Shown in pieces: positions 6,295-14,209 of a stretch of 16,964 nt of DNA; within the stretch, counting starts at the first letter, position 1; the number at the start of each line of letters is the position of its first letter. The notes below the pieces were generated by a model that was not told the DNA's origin, searched no databases, and saw only the letters and a program-made list of their open reading frames with translations. A program made the translations under genes and the position numbers. The stretch is from an uncultured Erythrobacter sp. Its GTDB lineage: Bacteria; Pseudomonadota; Alphaproteobacteria; Sphingomonadales; Sphingomonadaceae. The stretch lies in NCBI GenBank assembly GCA_913061345.1, contig CAJXTZ010000050.1, positions 1 to 16,964 of the forward strand. Direction: 5' to 3'.

Positions 6295-7050
6295 ATGCGC
6301 ATTCTTCTCACCAATGACGACGGCATCAACGCCCCTGGCCTGAAGGTGCTGGAGGCCATCGCACGGGCGATGTCCAACGACGTTTGGGTCTGCGCGCCTG
6401 CCGAAGAACAGTCGGGCGCTGGTCATTCGCTAACGCTGCATCACCCGGTCCGCCTGCGCGAACATGGGGAAAAACGTTTCAGTGTCACCGGAACGCCTAC
6501 CGATTCGGTCAACCTTGCGCTGCGCAAGCTGTTTGAAGATCGGATGCCGGACCTTGTTCTGTCCGGCGTGAATGCAGGCCAGAACCTGGGCGATGACATC
6601 ACCTATTCCGGCACGATCTCCGCTGCAATGGAAGCTGCGCTGGCGGGAATTCCGGCCATCGGTCTTAGCCAGGCGTACAGCAAGACCGTCAAGACCTTCG
6701 AAGCCGCCGAGCAATGGGGTGCCAAGGTACTGGCCCCGCTGATCGATGTGCAGATGGCGAAACGCACGCTGGTGAACGTGAACTTCCCGGCCCGTCCCGC
6801 AGCCGACGTGAAAGGTATTCGCGTCGTGCGGCAGGGCTTTCACGATTATGCACGCGGCTCGCTGGTTGAAGGCACCGACCCGCGCGGACGCAATTATTAC
6901 TGGTTCGGGCTGCAAGCTGCCGAGCACACGCTGGACCACGGCACCGATCTTGAAGCAGTGGACGATGGCTACATCGCCGTTACGCCCCTCCAGCTTGACC
7001 TGACCCACCATTCGGCAATCGACGCACTGGCCAGCAGGTATGACGCGTGA
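6295..7050 (+). CDS. surE: 5'/3'-nucleotidase SurE
   Basis: SurE removes phosphate from nucleoside 5'- and 3'-monophosphates with a divalent metal and is linked to stationary-phase survival. The 251-residue protein begins with the hallmark MRILLTNDDG (metal ligands D8, D9). S40 follows in EEQSGAGHS, N93 and N97 lie in SGVNAGQN, and TYSGT is at 103-107. The C-terminal part has the usual VTPLQLDLT end. The ATG lies two bases after the serS stop, so its ribosome binding site lies inside serS and translation is likely coupled. serS-surE adjacency is common in Alphaproteobacteria; pcm, which often follows surE, is absent here. Confidence 0.97.
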   Translation: MRILLTNDDGINAPGLKVLEAIARAMSNDVWVCAPAEEQSGAGHSLTLHHPVRLREHGEKRFSVTGTPTDSVNLALRKLFEDRMPDLVLSGVNAGQNLGDDITYSGTISAAMEAALAGIPAIGLSQAYSKTVKTFEAAEQWGAKVLAPLIDVQMAKRTLVNVNFPARPAADVKGIRVVRQGFHDYARGSLVEGTDPRGRNYYWFGLQAAEHTLDHGTDLEAVDDGYIAVTPLQLDLTHHSAIDALASRYDA

Positions 7051-7067
7051 ACGGAAAGGCCTGACCC

Positions 7068-8153
7068 TTGGCGCGCACTCATAACCAGGGGCTGCGCAAG
7101 GTCGGCAAACGCCGCTTCGCTCCGCTGCGCCGTGCGGTGAACATCCCCGTCTGGGGCGACCTGTTCATCCGTCTGGGCCTGGCGGTCTTTCTCATCTTCG
7201 TGGTGGTGATGATCCACTGGTGGGACCGCGAAGGGCTGGTCGACAATCTCGACGGTCATGTCAGCTTCCTCGACGTGATCTATTTCACCATGATCTCGAT
7301 CACCACCACCGGCTTTGGCGACATTGCCCCCATCAGCAATCAGGCGCGGCTGGTCGAGGCGCTGATCGTGACGCCGGTCCGTTTTGCCGTACTGTTCATT
7401 TTCGTGGGTACGGCGTACAATTTCCTTATCAAGCGCAGCTGGGAGAAATTCCGCATGGCCCGCATTCAGGACCAGCTATCCAATCATGTCGTGGTTCTGG
7501 GCTTCGGCATCTCCGGTTCCGAAGCCGTGGGCGAACTTATTGAACGCGGCACCGATCCTGCCTGCATCGTGGTAATGGATCAGGATCAGGAACGGCTCGA
7601 ATCGGCAGAGGCGCTGGGCTGCAACGTGATCGAAGCCGATGCTACGCGAGACGAAAATCTCGAAGCCGTCCGCATCAAGGAAGCGCAGACCGTGCTTGTC
7701 TCGGCCGGGCGGGACGATTCCTCCATTCTTATCGTGCTGACCGTGCGCCATCTTGCACCAAAGGTACCGATCAGCGTGGTGGTGCGCGCCGCCGATAACG
7801 AACTGCTGGCGCGGCAGGCGGGTGCGGACAACGTTATCAACCCCGTGCGCTTTACAGGACTGCTGCTGGCAGGCAGCGCACGCGGCGCACATATCGCCGA
7901 TTACCTGGGCGATCTCGCCTCCGTAACGGGCCGCGTGCAATTGGTGGAGCGCGAGGTGATGCCCGACGAGATCGGCAAGTCCTTCCGTGAACTGGCAACC
8001 GGCGGGCAAGGCCTGCGGATCTACCGCAACGGCGTGGCCTGCGGCTTCTGGGAGCACGAGGCCGATTGCCTGCAGGCAGGCGATATCATCGTCGAAATAC
8101 GGCCGACGGAAGACGACGAACTGGAAGGCGAGGAAATCCAGGCGAAGGTCTAG
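7068..8153 (+). CDS. two-TM potassium channel with cytoplasmic RCK (TrkA-N/TrkA-C) domain
   Basis: A 361-residue inner-membrane protein. TM1 spans about residues 31-50, the pore helix 66-79, the selectivity filter TTTGFGD (79-85) and TM2 98-121. The cytoplasmic RCK/TrkA-N domain starts at about 139 with the Rossmann loop VVVLGFGISG (141-150), and a TrkA-C-like domain lies near 283-350. The architecture is that of MthK-type ligand-gated K+ channels; Phe in GFGD instead of Tyr is a known variant. The start is TTG 7068 with GGAAAGG eight bases upstream; no ATG suits. It lies 17 bases behind surE and is probably in the same transcript. The gating ligand (Ca2+, NAD(H) or nucleotide) cannot be told. 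Confidence 0.93.
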   Translation: MARTHNQGLRKVGKRRFAPLRRAVNIPVWGDLFIRLGLAVFLIFVVVMIHWWDREGLVDNLDGHVSFLDVIYFTMISITTTGFGDIAPISNQARLVEALIVTPVRFAVLFIFVGTAYNFLIKRSWEKFRMARIQDQLSNHVVVLGFGISGSEAVGELIERGTDPACIVVMDQDQERLESAEALGCNVIEADATRDENLEAVRIKEAQTVLVSAGRDDSSILIVLTVRHLAPKVPISVVVRAADNELLARQAGADNVINPVRFTGLLLAGSARGAHIADYLGDLASVTGRVQLVEREVMPDEIGKSFRELATGGQGLRIYRNGVACGFWEHEADCLQAGDIIVEIRPTEDDELEGEEIQAKV

Positions 8154-8168
8154 GGCTCCCCGCAACCT

Positions 8169-8585
8169 TTACCCCAGGGCGATGAATACTCCGCCGACGG
8201 CTGCCATGCCGACGATCAAATGCGCGGCATCGATGGCGAACAGTTTGCCCGGACGCATCTGGAACAGGTAATTGATGCCCAGCGCAGGTGTCATAATCAG
8301 CGCGCCGAAGCCAACCGCCATCATCATGATCACATGCGGCGCCGGATTGGTGCGGGCGATATTGTGGCCCAGCATCAGCACCACCACCATTTCCAGCAGA
8401 AATGCCAGCAGCATTATAAGCCACACCGGCTTTTGCCCCGGCTGCGGTCCTGCCTGCACCGTTTCGTCCGTTATGCCTGTCAGTTCCCGCCATTGTCTGC
8501 CGAACAGCGGACCGTACCAGATCGCTCCGATCACGAAGAAAGCCACGGTGCCAAGCACCACGGCCAGCAAATTTACGTTACCCAT
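8169..8585 (-). CDS. DUF1761-type small membrane protein
   Basis: The 138-residue protein has four predicted hydrophobic segments: about residues 5-24, 54-73, 83-103 and 117-137. The N-terminal VVLGTVAFFVIGAIWYGPLFG, with its WYGPLFGRQW, is characteristic of DUF1761, a family of unknown function. The ATG at 8585 is preferred over the reading ten codons longer because GGAG lies eight bases upstream of it. It faces the K+ channel gene tail to tail with 15 bases between stops, and diverges from rimO across 73 bases. Confidence 0.8.
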   Translation of the reverse strand: MGNVNLLAVVLGTVAFFVIGAIWYGPLFGRQWRELTGITDETVQAGPQPGQKPVWLIMLLAFLLEMVVVLMLGHNIARTNPAPHVIMMMAVGFGALIMTPALGINYLFQMRPGKLFAIDAAHLIVGMAAVGGVFIALG

Positions 8586-8658
8586 TTTCCCACTCCGTTG
8601 CCGCGTCCCTCGCACACTCTAGCCCAAAGCCGCAATCGGGTGTAGGGGCGCGGCCATC

Positions 8659-10065
8659 ATGGCATCGCAAATACCTGAACAGAAGAAAGTCGGCATGGTC
8701 AGCCTCGGCTGCCCCAAGGCGCTGGTGGATTCCGAACGCATCCTCACGCGGTTGCGCGCCGATGGTTATGCCATGAGCCCTGATTACGAAGGCGCCGACG
8801 TCGTGCTGGTGAACACCTGCGGCTTCCTCGATTCCGCCAAGGAAGAGAGCCTTGAAGCGATTGGCGAGGCGATCAACGAGAACGGCCGCGTCATTGTAAC
8901 GGGCTGCATGGGCGACGAGGCGGAACTGATCCGCAACCGCTTCCCGCAGGTTCTGGCGATCACTGGCGCACACCAATACGAGGATGTGGTGGAGGCCGTG
9001 CACGAAGCCGCCCCGCCATCACAAGGCCCGTATATCGACCTGGTGCCGCAGGCCGGTGCGCTCAAGCAGCGAAGCGATAGCGCAGATCAGATGGTCAAGC
9101 TGACGCCGCGCCATTACAGCTATCTGAAAATTTCCGAAGGCTGCAACCATTCCTGCGCCTTCTGCATCATTCCCGACTTGCGCGGCAAGCTGGCCAGCCG
9201 CCGGATCGACGCCGTGCTGCGCGAGGCGGAAAAGCTGCTGGCCGCCGGCACCAAGGAACTGCTGGTCATCAGTCAGGACACTTCGGCCTACGGCGTCGAC
9301 ACCCGTCACGAGACCCGCCCCTGGCATGGCCGCGAGCCGCGTGCCCACATGACCGATCTTGCCCGCGAACTTGGCCAGATGCGCACGACCGAGGGCAACG
9401 TGCCGTGGGTGCGCCTGCACTATGTCTACCCCTATCCGCACGTCGATCAGGTAATCCCGCTGATGGCCGAGGGATTGCTCACGCCCTATCTCGATATCCC
9501 CTTCCAGCATGCCAGCCGCAGCGTATTGAAAGCCATGAAGCGCCCGGCGAACGAGGCGAAGGTGCTGGAACGCCTCAAATCGTGGCGCGAAATCTGCCCC
9601 GAGATCGCCATCCGTTCCAGCTTCGTCGTCGGCTTCCCGGGAGAGACCGAAGACGATTTCAAATACCTGCTGGAATGGCTGGAAGAAGCGCAGCTGGACC
9701 GCGTGGGCGCTTTCCGTTTCGAGCCGGTGGAAGGTGCGCAGGCCAACGCCCTGCCCGATCACGTACCAGAAGCGGTCAAGGAAGAACGCTTTGCCCGTGT
9801 CATGGAAGTCACCGAGCGGATCAGCGCTGCCAAACTTGCAGCCAAGGTGGGCACCACCCTGCCTGTTATTATCGACGAGGTGGGTGAACCCGACGAGGAC
9901 GGCGATATCGGCGCAACAGGCCGCAGCCAGGCCGATGCCCCGGAAATCGATGGTGCCGTCTACCTGCGCAACGTACCTGAGGCACTGAGAGCCGGTAACT
10001 TCGTAAACGTTGAAGTCGAGGATGCCGACGCGCACGACCTGTTCGGGTTTATCGCACAGCGTTAG
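8659..10065 (+). CDS. rimO: ribosomal protein S12 methylthiotransferase RimO
   Basis: RimO is a radical-SAM enzyme that adds a methylthio group to the conserved aspartate (Asp89, E. coli mature numbering) of ribosomal protein S12. The 468-residue protein has all three parts. The UPF0004 domain carries the auxiliary cluster cysteines C18 (SLGCPK), C54 (NTCGF) and C83 (TGCMG). The radical-SAM core has C162, C166 and C169 (CNHSCAFC). The C-terminal TRAM domain runs from about 395 to the end. DLRGKLASR after the core cluster separates it from MiaB. AGGGG precedes the ATG. It appears to be transcribed alone. Confidence 0.97.
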   Translation: MASQIPEQKKVGMVSLGCPKALVDSERILTRLRADGYAMSPDYEGADVVLVNTCGFLDSAKEESLEAIGEAINENGRVIVTGCMGDEAELIRNRFPQVLAITGAHQYEDVVEAVHEAAPPSQGPYIDLVPQAGALKQRSDSADQMVKLTPRHYSYLKISEGCNHSCAFCIIPDLRGKLASRRIDAVLREAEKLLAAGTKELLVISQDTSAYGVDTRHETRPWHGREPRAHMTDLARELGQMRTTEGNVPWVRLHYVYPYPHVDQVIPLMAEGLLTPYLDIPFQHASRSVLKAMKRPANEAKVLERLKSWREICPEIAIRSSFVVGFPGETEDDFKYLLEWLEEAQLDRVGAFRFEPVEGAQANALPDHVPEAVKEERFARVMEVTERISAAKLAAKVGTTLPVIIDEVGEPDEDGDIGATGRSQADAPEIDGAVYLRNVPEALRAGNFVNVEVEDADAHDLFGFIAQR

Positions 10066-10218
10066 GACACGCTCCGCAGGAGTTGCAGCGGCGCTGACGG
10101 ACAAGGTCCGGGTAATTCGTCCTGCGCGGTCAAGTACGTCAAAGCTAACAATGGTTGCGAATGGAACCCAAGGACGTGCCAACCGTCGAATCGATCATGT
10201 TACAAAAGGACAGGTGAC
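10066..10218. other. intergenic region upstream of the stress-type cluster
   Basis: No gene is seen. It holds the EcfG-like promoter at 10163-10187 and the ribosome binding site of the 35-codon gene. No rimO terminator with a T run is visible. Confidence 0.5.
10163..10187 (+). promoter_or_regulatory. EcfG-like (general stress response) promoter
   Basis: GGAAC (10163-10167), a 16-base spacer and CGTC (10184-10187) are close to the alphaproteobacterial EcfG consensus GGAAC-N16/17-CGTT, with one mismatch in the -10. Distance to the 35-codon gene start is about 30 bases, a normal leader. The downstream DUF892-like gene belongs to a class often induced by stress, which fits. Confidence 0.55.
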
Positions 10219-10326
10219 ATGCCCGACACGCACAATACCGCCAAGACCACGAAGGTTCTGAAGGTGCTTGCGGGTCGCGATTACGACGCGACCGACGCCT
10301 ACGAAGCGGCGATCTATGAGGCGTGA
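10219..10326 (+). CDS. small protein of 35 residues, unknown function
   Basis: The frame starts at ATG 10219 behind AAAAGGACAGGTGAC, a good Shine-Dalgarno, and ends in TGA at 10326. It reads MPDTHNTAKTTKVLKVLAGR, then an acidic tail with DYDATDAYEAA. Nearly all third positions are G or C, as in the real genes around it, and the composition is hydrophilic. I recognise no family. It lies about 30 bases behind the EcfG-like promoter and 33 bases before the DUF892-like gene, so the two are probably one transcript. It is too short for most gene callers. It could be the remnant of a longer gene, but intact start, stop and RBS speak for a small gene. Confidence 0.55.
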   Translation: MPDTHNTAKTTKVLKVLAGRDYDATDAYEAAIYEA

Positions 10327-10359
10327 CGGTCCGAAACTTGCATTTCAGGTGGCTTTTCC

Positions 10360-10881
10360 ATGAACCAGCTTATCTCGATGGACGATCTCCTGGTCGAATG
10401 TCTCCATGACCTGAAAGGTGCCGAGGCACAGGCGGGCAACAGGCTCCCCAAGATCAGCGCCCTGGCTATCGATCCGGTTCTGAGGCGCACCGTTTTCGAA
10501 ATCGGTCTCTACGCGCGGGGTGCGTGCAGCATACTGGATGGCTGGGCGAATGAGCTTTCATCCAAAAAATCCAGTTCACACAACCTCTGGATGAAAGGCA
10601 TCCTTGACGATGCAGAGCGCGATACCGTGATGATCGATCCCGGTTGCTTGCTGGATATCGCGATGATCGGCGCCGTTCGTAAAAGCCTCGCCGCGTCGAT
10701 CGTGTCTTATGAAACGGCAATAGCCGTAGCCTATAAGATTGATCAGCAAATTATCGCTGGAGGCTTGTCAGCCTTAATGACCGACAAACAGAAGCACGAT
10801 CGTAAACTGCGGGAACTGTTGTCGGACGAAAATGAAACCTCCCGAACCCGGCATGGTGGGCAGTTGTCGTCGGTCTTCTGA
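10360..10881 (+). CDS. divergent YciE/YciF (DUF892)-like ferritin-like protein
   Basis: The 173-residue protein appears all-helical. Two stretches follow the DUF892 pattern: DLLVECLHDLKGAEAQAGNRLPK-like helix 1 (residues 9-31) with a PVLRRTVFEIG helix (39-49), and LLDIAMIGAVRKSLAASIVSYETAIAV in the third helix region (96-122). Family members are dimeric four-helix bundles, some with a di-iron site, and are often induced by osmotic or general stress. Glutamates in helices 1 and 2 are kept, but the H-Y-E ligand pattern of helix 3 is not seen, so metal binding is doubtful. CAGGTGG precedes the ATG. The family call is by pattern only, without alignment. Confidence 0.55.
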   Translation: MNQLISMDDLLVECLHDLKGAEAQAGNRLPKISALAIDPVLRRTVFEIGLYARGACSILDGWANELSSKKSSSHNLWMKGILDDAERDTVMIDPGCLLDIAMIGAVRKSLAASIVSYETAIAVAYKIDQQIIAGGLSALMTDKQKHDRKLRELLSDENETSRTRHGGQLSSVF

Positions 10882-10898
10882 ACCGGTCGCTACATCCC

Positions 10899-10927
10899 CG
10901 GCAAACCGCACAGAGGCCTGCTTGCCG
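10899..10927. terminator. possible two-way hairpin between convergent genes
   Basis: CGGCAA (10899-10904) pairs with TTGCCG (10922-10927), and the flanking CATC/GATG (10893-10896, 10929-10932) can extend it. There is no T run on either side. It lies between the convergent DUF892-like and amidohydrolase genes, where a shared terminator would be expected. Confidence 0.3.
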
Positions 10928-10944
10928 AGATGATGATCGCGCCG

Positions 10945-12204
10945 CTAACGGACCGCATTACTGACAATTTCTCCCTCGATCACCACGCCCGTCACGTGGC
11001 TGGTATATTCGAAAGGATCGCCATCGAACAATGCAACGTCGCCGTGCTTGCCCACTTCAAGTGAGCCGATCCTATCGTCCATTCCGATGATACGCGCAGC
11101 ATCTATGGTGATGCTGGCCAATGCATCTTCGCGCGCGAGGCCATTACCAGCTGCGAAACCTGCTTCCCACAGTACCACGCGCGTCTTTGGCACGTAGGCC
11201 TCGTAGGCAGATTGCAGCGCGAAGGGGATGCCCGCTTCGGCCAACACGGCGGCCGTGGTAAAGGCGGCGTTTTCCAGCTCGCCTTCGTTGCGGGCCATGG
11301 TGGGGTGCAGGATGACCGACACCCCCGCCTCACGCAGCTCGTCTAGCATCATGTGCGCATCAGCCGCGCCGTCGATCACCACGTTGATGTCAAACTCCTC
11401 GGCAAGACGCAGGGCTGACTGGATATCCTGTGCACGATGGGCCGTGATCAGCAACGGGCGTTCGCCGCGAATGACGGAGGCGAAAGCCTCTTCAACGAGA
11501 TCGCGGCCATCGCCCGGTTCGCCGTAGTCGCCGCGACCTTCGTCAGCGTCCTCGTCCCCCTCGACTTCGCCAAGATTCTGTGGGGCTACCAGTGCCTGGC
11601 GTAGCATGGCCATTTGCTTCGCTCGCGTGCCGGGGGAGCCTTCGCGATCCAGGGCCCACGCACCAAGATTGGCCACGATCATCGTCCCGTCCTCGACAAG
11701 CGCGGCGTCGACCGTGTTGCCCCTGGTTTTCACCACCATCGTCTGCCCCGAAACCAGCGCACCCGGCCCGTGGCCAGTGTGCAGGGTCGTGGTGCCAAGC
11801 TCGCGCACCCATTGCACGAGGCGATCATGCGGGTTGTAGGCATCGATAGCACGAAGGTGCGGCTGCACAGGTGATGTGCTGTCCAGTTGATCCTGATCGT
11901 CGGGCTGGTTGAGATAGCCTGTAAGACCGACGGTGGAATGGGCATCAATCAGACCCGGCGTCACGATGGCCGCTTCCATTACCCTCATGTTCGCAGGGAT
12001 AGTGACGCTGCTGGCCGGACCGACGGCGCTGATCGCGCCATCCTCGATCACCACAACTCCATCTGCAATCACTCCATGCGGCCCCATGGTCCACACCTGC
12101 TCGCCGCGCACGGCGACATCCTGCGCCCAGACTGCGCAAGGCGCGCCAGTGGAAAGCAGTGCAGCGGCAAAGCTGCCAGTGATTATCCTGCCGAGCATTT
12201 TCAT
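10945..12204 (-). CDS. secreted amidohydrolase-family protein, metal site degenerate
   Basis: The 419-residue protein has a signal peptide (about residues 1-27, cleavage after AVWA). It has the beta-sandwich and barrel order of imidazolonepropionase-like amidohydrolases: MEAAIVTPGLIDAHS (76-90), LLITAHRAQDI (251-261) and IGSLEVGKHGDVALFDGDPF near the end. The normal HxH is HST (89-91), the usual histidine of strand 6 is absent (VVIDGAADA), and the usual catalytic Asp region reads QSAYEAY (331-337). Only H256 of the ligands is clear. It also carries an acidic stretch at 213-235. The start overlaps the stop of the upstream paralogue by ATGA. It is likely a non-catalytic partner or a changed enzyme. 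Confidence 0.85.
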   Translation of the reverse strand: MKMLGRIITGSFAAALLSTGAPCAVWAQDVAVRGEQVWTMGPHGVIADGVVVIEDGAISAVGPASSVTIPANMRVMEAAIVTPGLIDAHSTVGLTGYLNQPDDQDQLDSTSPVQPHLRAIDAYNPHDRLVQWVRELGTTTLHTGHGPGALVSGQTMVVKTRGNTVDAALVEDGTMIVANLGAWALDREGSPGTRAKQMAMLRQALVAPQNLGEVEGDEDADEGRGDYGEPGDGRDLVEEAFASVIRGERPLLITAHRAQDIQSALRLAEEFDINVVIDGAADAHMMLDELREAGVSVILHPTMARNEGELENAAFTTAAVLAEAGIPFALQSAYEAYVPKTRVVLWEAGFAAGNGLAREDALASITIDAARIIGMDDRIGSLEVGKHGDVALFDGDPFEYTSHVTGVVIEGEIVSNAVR

Positions 12205-13511
12205 TGTGTGCCCTCCAGCATCAGCGCCTCTTGTTCGAGAACGTGCGCATTCAATTGCGGGTTGCCCGCACCATAGCCACCGGTGGCCATCAGCAGGTCT
12301 TCGGGGTCGGCGCTGTCATACAGCGGTTCGCCCATCACCCATGTCTGGGCTATTTCGGTGTAAACCGATAACGGATCCCCCGTCAGGACGACGAAGTCCG
12401 CCATCTTGCCGGGTTCCAGACTGCCGACCCGGTCATCCAGCCCCAGTTGCGCCGCGCCGTTGATAGTCAGCGCACGCAAGGCGCCCTCGCGGCTCATCCC
12501 GCCGCGCACGGCAATGCCCGCCTGGCGGAACATCAGGCGGCTATCCACGATATTGTCGTCCGAATGGAGAGAGGTGAATACGCCTGCATTCTCCAACACG
12601 GCAGCGGTGCTGATGTCCGCTGCCCGCGCCTCCAGCTTGCCGCCGGGGCTATCCAATAGGATGGCCGAGACCGGCACGCCCTCGGCCGCGATTTCCTGCG
12701 CCACCTGCCCGCTTTCGATGCCATGCTGGATCAACATATCGAAACCGAATTCGCGACGCAGGCGCAAAGCCGTCATGATATCGTCTGTGCGGTGGGTGTG
12801 GAAGTGGACAAGGCGGCTGCCATCCAGCACTTCGCACATGGCCTCCATCCCGATATCGCGGGGCGACCTCTCACCGTTGCAGTATTCCTGCGCGGCCACG
12901 AAATGCTGGCGGACCATTGCCGCGCTGCGCGCGCGGGTGGAAGGGAAAGCGGGATTGTCACGCAGCGGATTGGTGCCGTTCGCCATCTTCATGCCACCCA
13001 TCACTGCGCCATCGTCGTCCGTCCAGGCATAATCCTCGATGGAATTGCCCTGGGTCAGATGCATGTAGAAGGTCTGCCCGCTCATCAGATAACCGCTGCC
13101 GGGCATGATGTTGGCGGTTGTCACCCCGCCCGATCGCGCTCGGTTTATGGAACTGTCGCGCACATTGATACTGTCGAACGCGCGCACGTCGGGTTGGATG
13201 GCAGAGGAACTGTCCGCGCCTGAAACCTGCCCGATGTGCGAATGGGTATCGACGATGCCGGGCATGATAACCATGCCGCTGGCATTGCGCCGCTGCGCAT
13301 CGGCGGGAACGCTAATATCCGCCCCGACGGCCACGATCTCGCCATCATGGATCACCATGGTAGCATTCTCGATCCTGCCGGTGCCGCCCTCGCCTGCCAT
13401 CGTCAGGATCGTGGCCCCTTCAAAAGCGATTGGTTGATCCTGCGCCATGGCTGGCATCGCCAGCGCGCCAATGGCCGTGGCGGCCAGCGCCGCATGCTTG
13501 ATCATGTTCAT
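12201..13511 (-). CDS. secreted amidohydrolase (imidazolonepropionase-like)
   Basis: The 436-residue protein has a signal peptide (cleavage after AMA, about residue 23), so it acts in the periplasm. It has the full amidohydrolase metal set: HSH (90-92) in MPGIVDTHSHIG, K175 in GGMKMANGTNP, a histidine in LVHFHTHRTDD (234-244), H263 in LIQHGIESG and Asp in LHSDDNIVD (315-323). The C terminus has the usual VGSLEPGKMADFVVLTGDPL. The substrate is unknown; relatives hydrolyse cyclic amides or dipeptides. The ATG at 13511 is chosen over the longer reading because GAGGGA precedes it. It is followed by the degenerate paralogue with a 4-base ATGA overlap, so the two are translationally coupled. Confidence 0.9.
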   Translation of the reverse strand: MNMIKHAALAATAIGALAMPAMAQDQPIAFEGATILTMAGEGGTGRIENATMVIHDGEIVAVGADISVPADAQRRNASGMVIMPGIVDTHSHIGQVSGADSSSAIQPDVRAFDSINVRDSSINRARSGGVTTANIMPGSGYLMSGQTFYMHLTQGNSIEDYAWTDDDGAVMGGMKMANGTNPLRDNPAFPSTRARSAAMVRQHFVAAQEYCNGERSPRDIGMEAMCEVLDGSRLVHFHTHRTDDIMTALRLRREFGFDMLIQHGIESGQVAQEIAAEGVPVSAILLDSPGGKLEARAADISTAAVLENAGVFTSLHSDDNIVDSRLMFRQAGIAVRGGMSREGALRALTINGAAQLGLDDRVGSLEPGKMADFVVLTGDPLSVYTEIAQTWVMGEPLYDSADPEDLLMATGGYGAGNPQLNAHVLEQEALMLEGTQ

Positions 13512-13598
13512 GCAAGTCCCTCTCAAGTTTCAGGCGAGACTAACCATGCAACAGGCGCGCGCAAGCCCAATCGGAAATGTCATCCTCAATCGGTTACG

Positions 13599-14189
13599 CT
13601 ATCGGCGGAAGGTGCGAAAAGTGATGGAGCGGCGTAGTTCCTCCATTGGTGCGATGGAGTGTTCCCAATCGTCACGAGCTTCTCCACTCAGGCAATATGC
13701 AGCGCGCGGCGGCAGTGCGAGGCGATGGCGCGCGAACGTGCCGTCCTCTTTGCGGCGACGCAAACGCATCACTGCAGGCGCGCCGAGGGAAATGCCCAGC
13801 ACCTGTTCGTACTGCGGCCGATCACGATGCCAGCCGATGCCTGCACCGGGATCGTAGCGGGTCAGCAAAGCCTGCTGCAGCGCATCTGCCGCAAGACCGA
13901 ATTTCGGTGCAATCCTTGCCCGCAAGTCCAGCAGCCATTCAGGAAGCGGTGGTGCCGGTGCCGGGCGCCCACGCTGAAAATCGTAGGAAGAGCCGTAGTA
14001 GGCTGTCAGACGTTTACCGGTCCACTGACCGAAGCGGAAAGGCTCCAGCGGCGCTGTGTCCATGTGTGCAGCCAGCCGCACCTCCTCTTGTGAAGAAATC
14101 ACATCGGACACCAGTTGCAAGCCTGCGATGGGTGGCAGCGCGGGGCACTGTGTGTCGTCTTTGGCAAACAGGTCTATCTGGCGCGGCAT
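13599..14189 (-). CDS. AlkB-like 2-oxoglutarate/Fe(II) dioxygenase
   Basis: The 196-residue protein has the iron ligands H121 and D123 (GIGWHRDRPQYEQVLGISLG) and H177 (WEHSIAP), and the 2-oxoglutarate-binding RxxxxxR at R186 to R192 (RRSITFR). The substrate-lid region TAYYGSSYDF (62-71) resembles ALKBH2/3-type members and bacterial AlkB. The family removes alkyl groups from DNA or RNA bases by oxidation. Whether this protein repairs DNA or acts on RNA cannot be told. No ada or alkA gene lies beside it. Its ATG is only 20 bp from the yjbQ start, transcribed in the opposite direction. Confidence 0.9.
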   Translation of the reverse strand: MPRQIDLFAKDDTQCPALPPIAGLQLVSDVISSQEEVRLAAHMDTAPLEPFRFGQWTGKRLTAYYGSSYDFQRGRPAPAPPLPEWLLDLRARIAPKFGLAADALQQALLTRYDPGAGIGWHRDRPQYEQVLGISLGAPAVMRLRRRKEDGTFARHRLALPPRAAYCLSGEARDDWEHSIAPMEELRRSITFRTFRR

Positions 14190-14209
14190 GAATATCTATA
14201 TAGGCTCAT

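Noticed and set aside
9019..10182. Minus-strand frame of 387 codons opposite rimO
   Set aside because: It is antisense to a complete RimO with all six cluster cysteines; the open frame is caused by codon bias.
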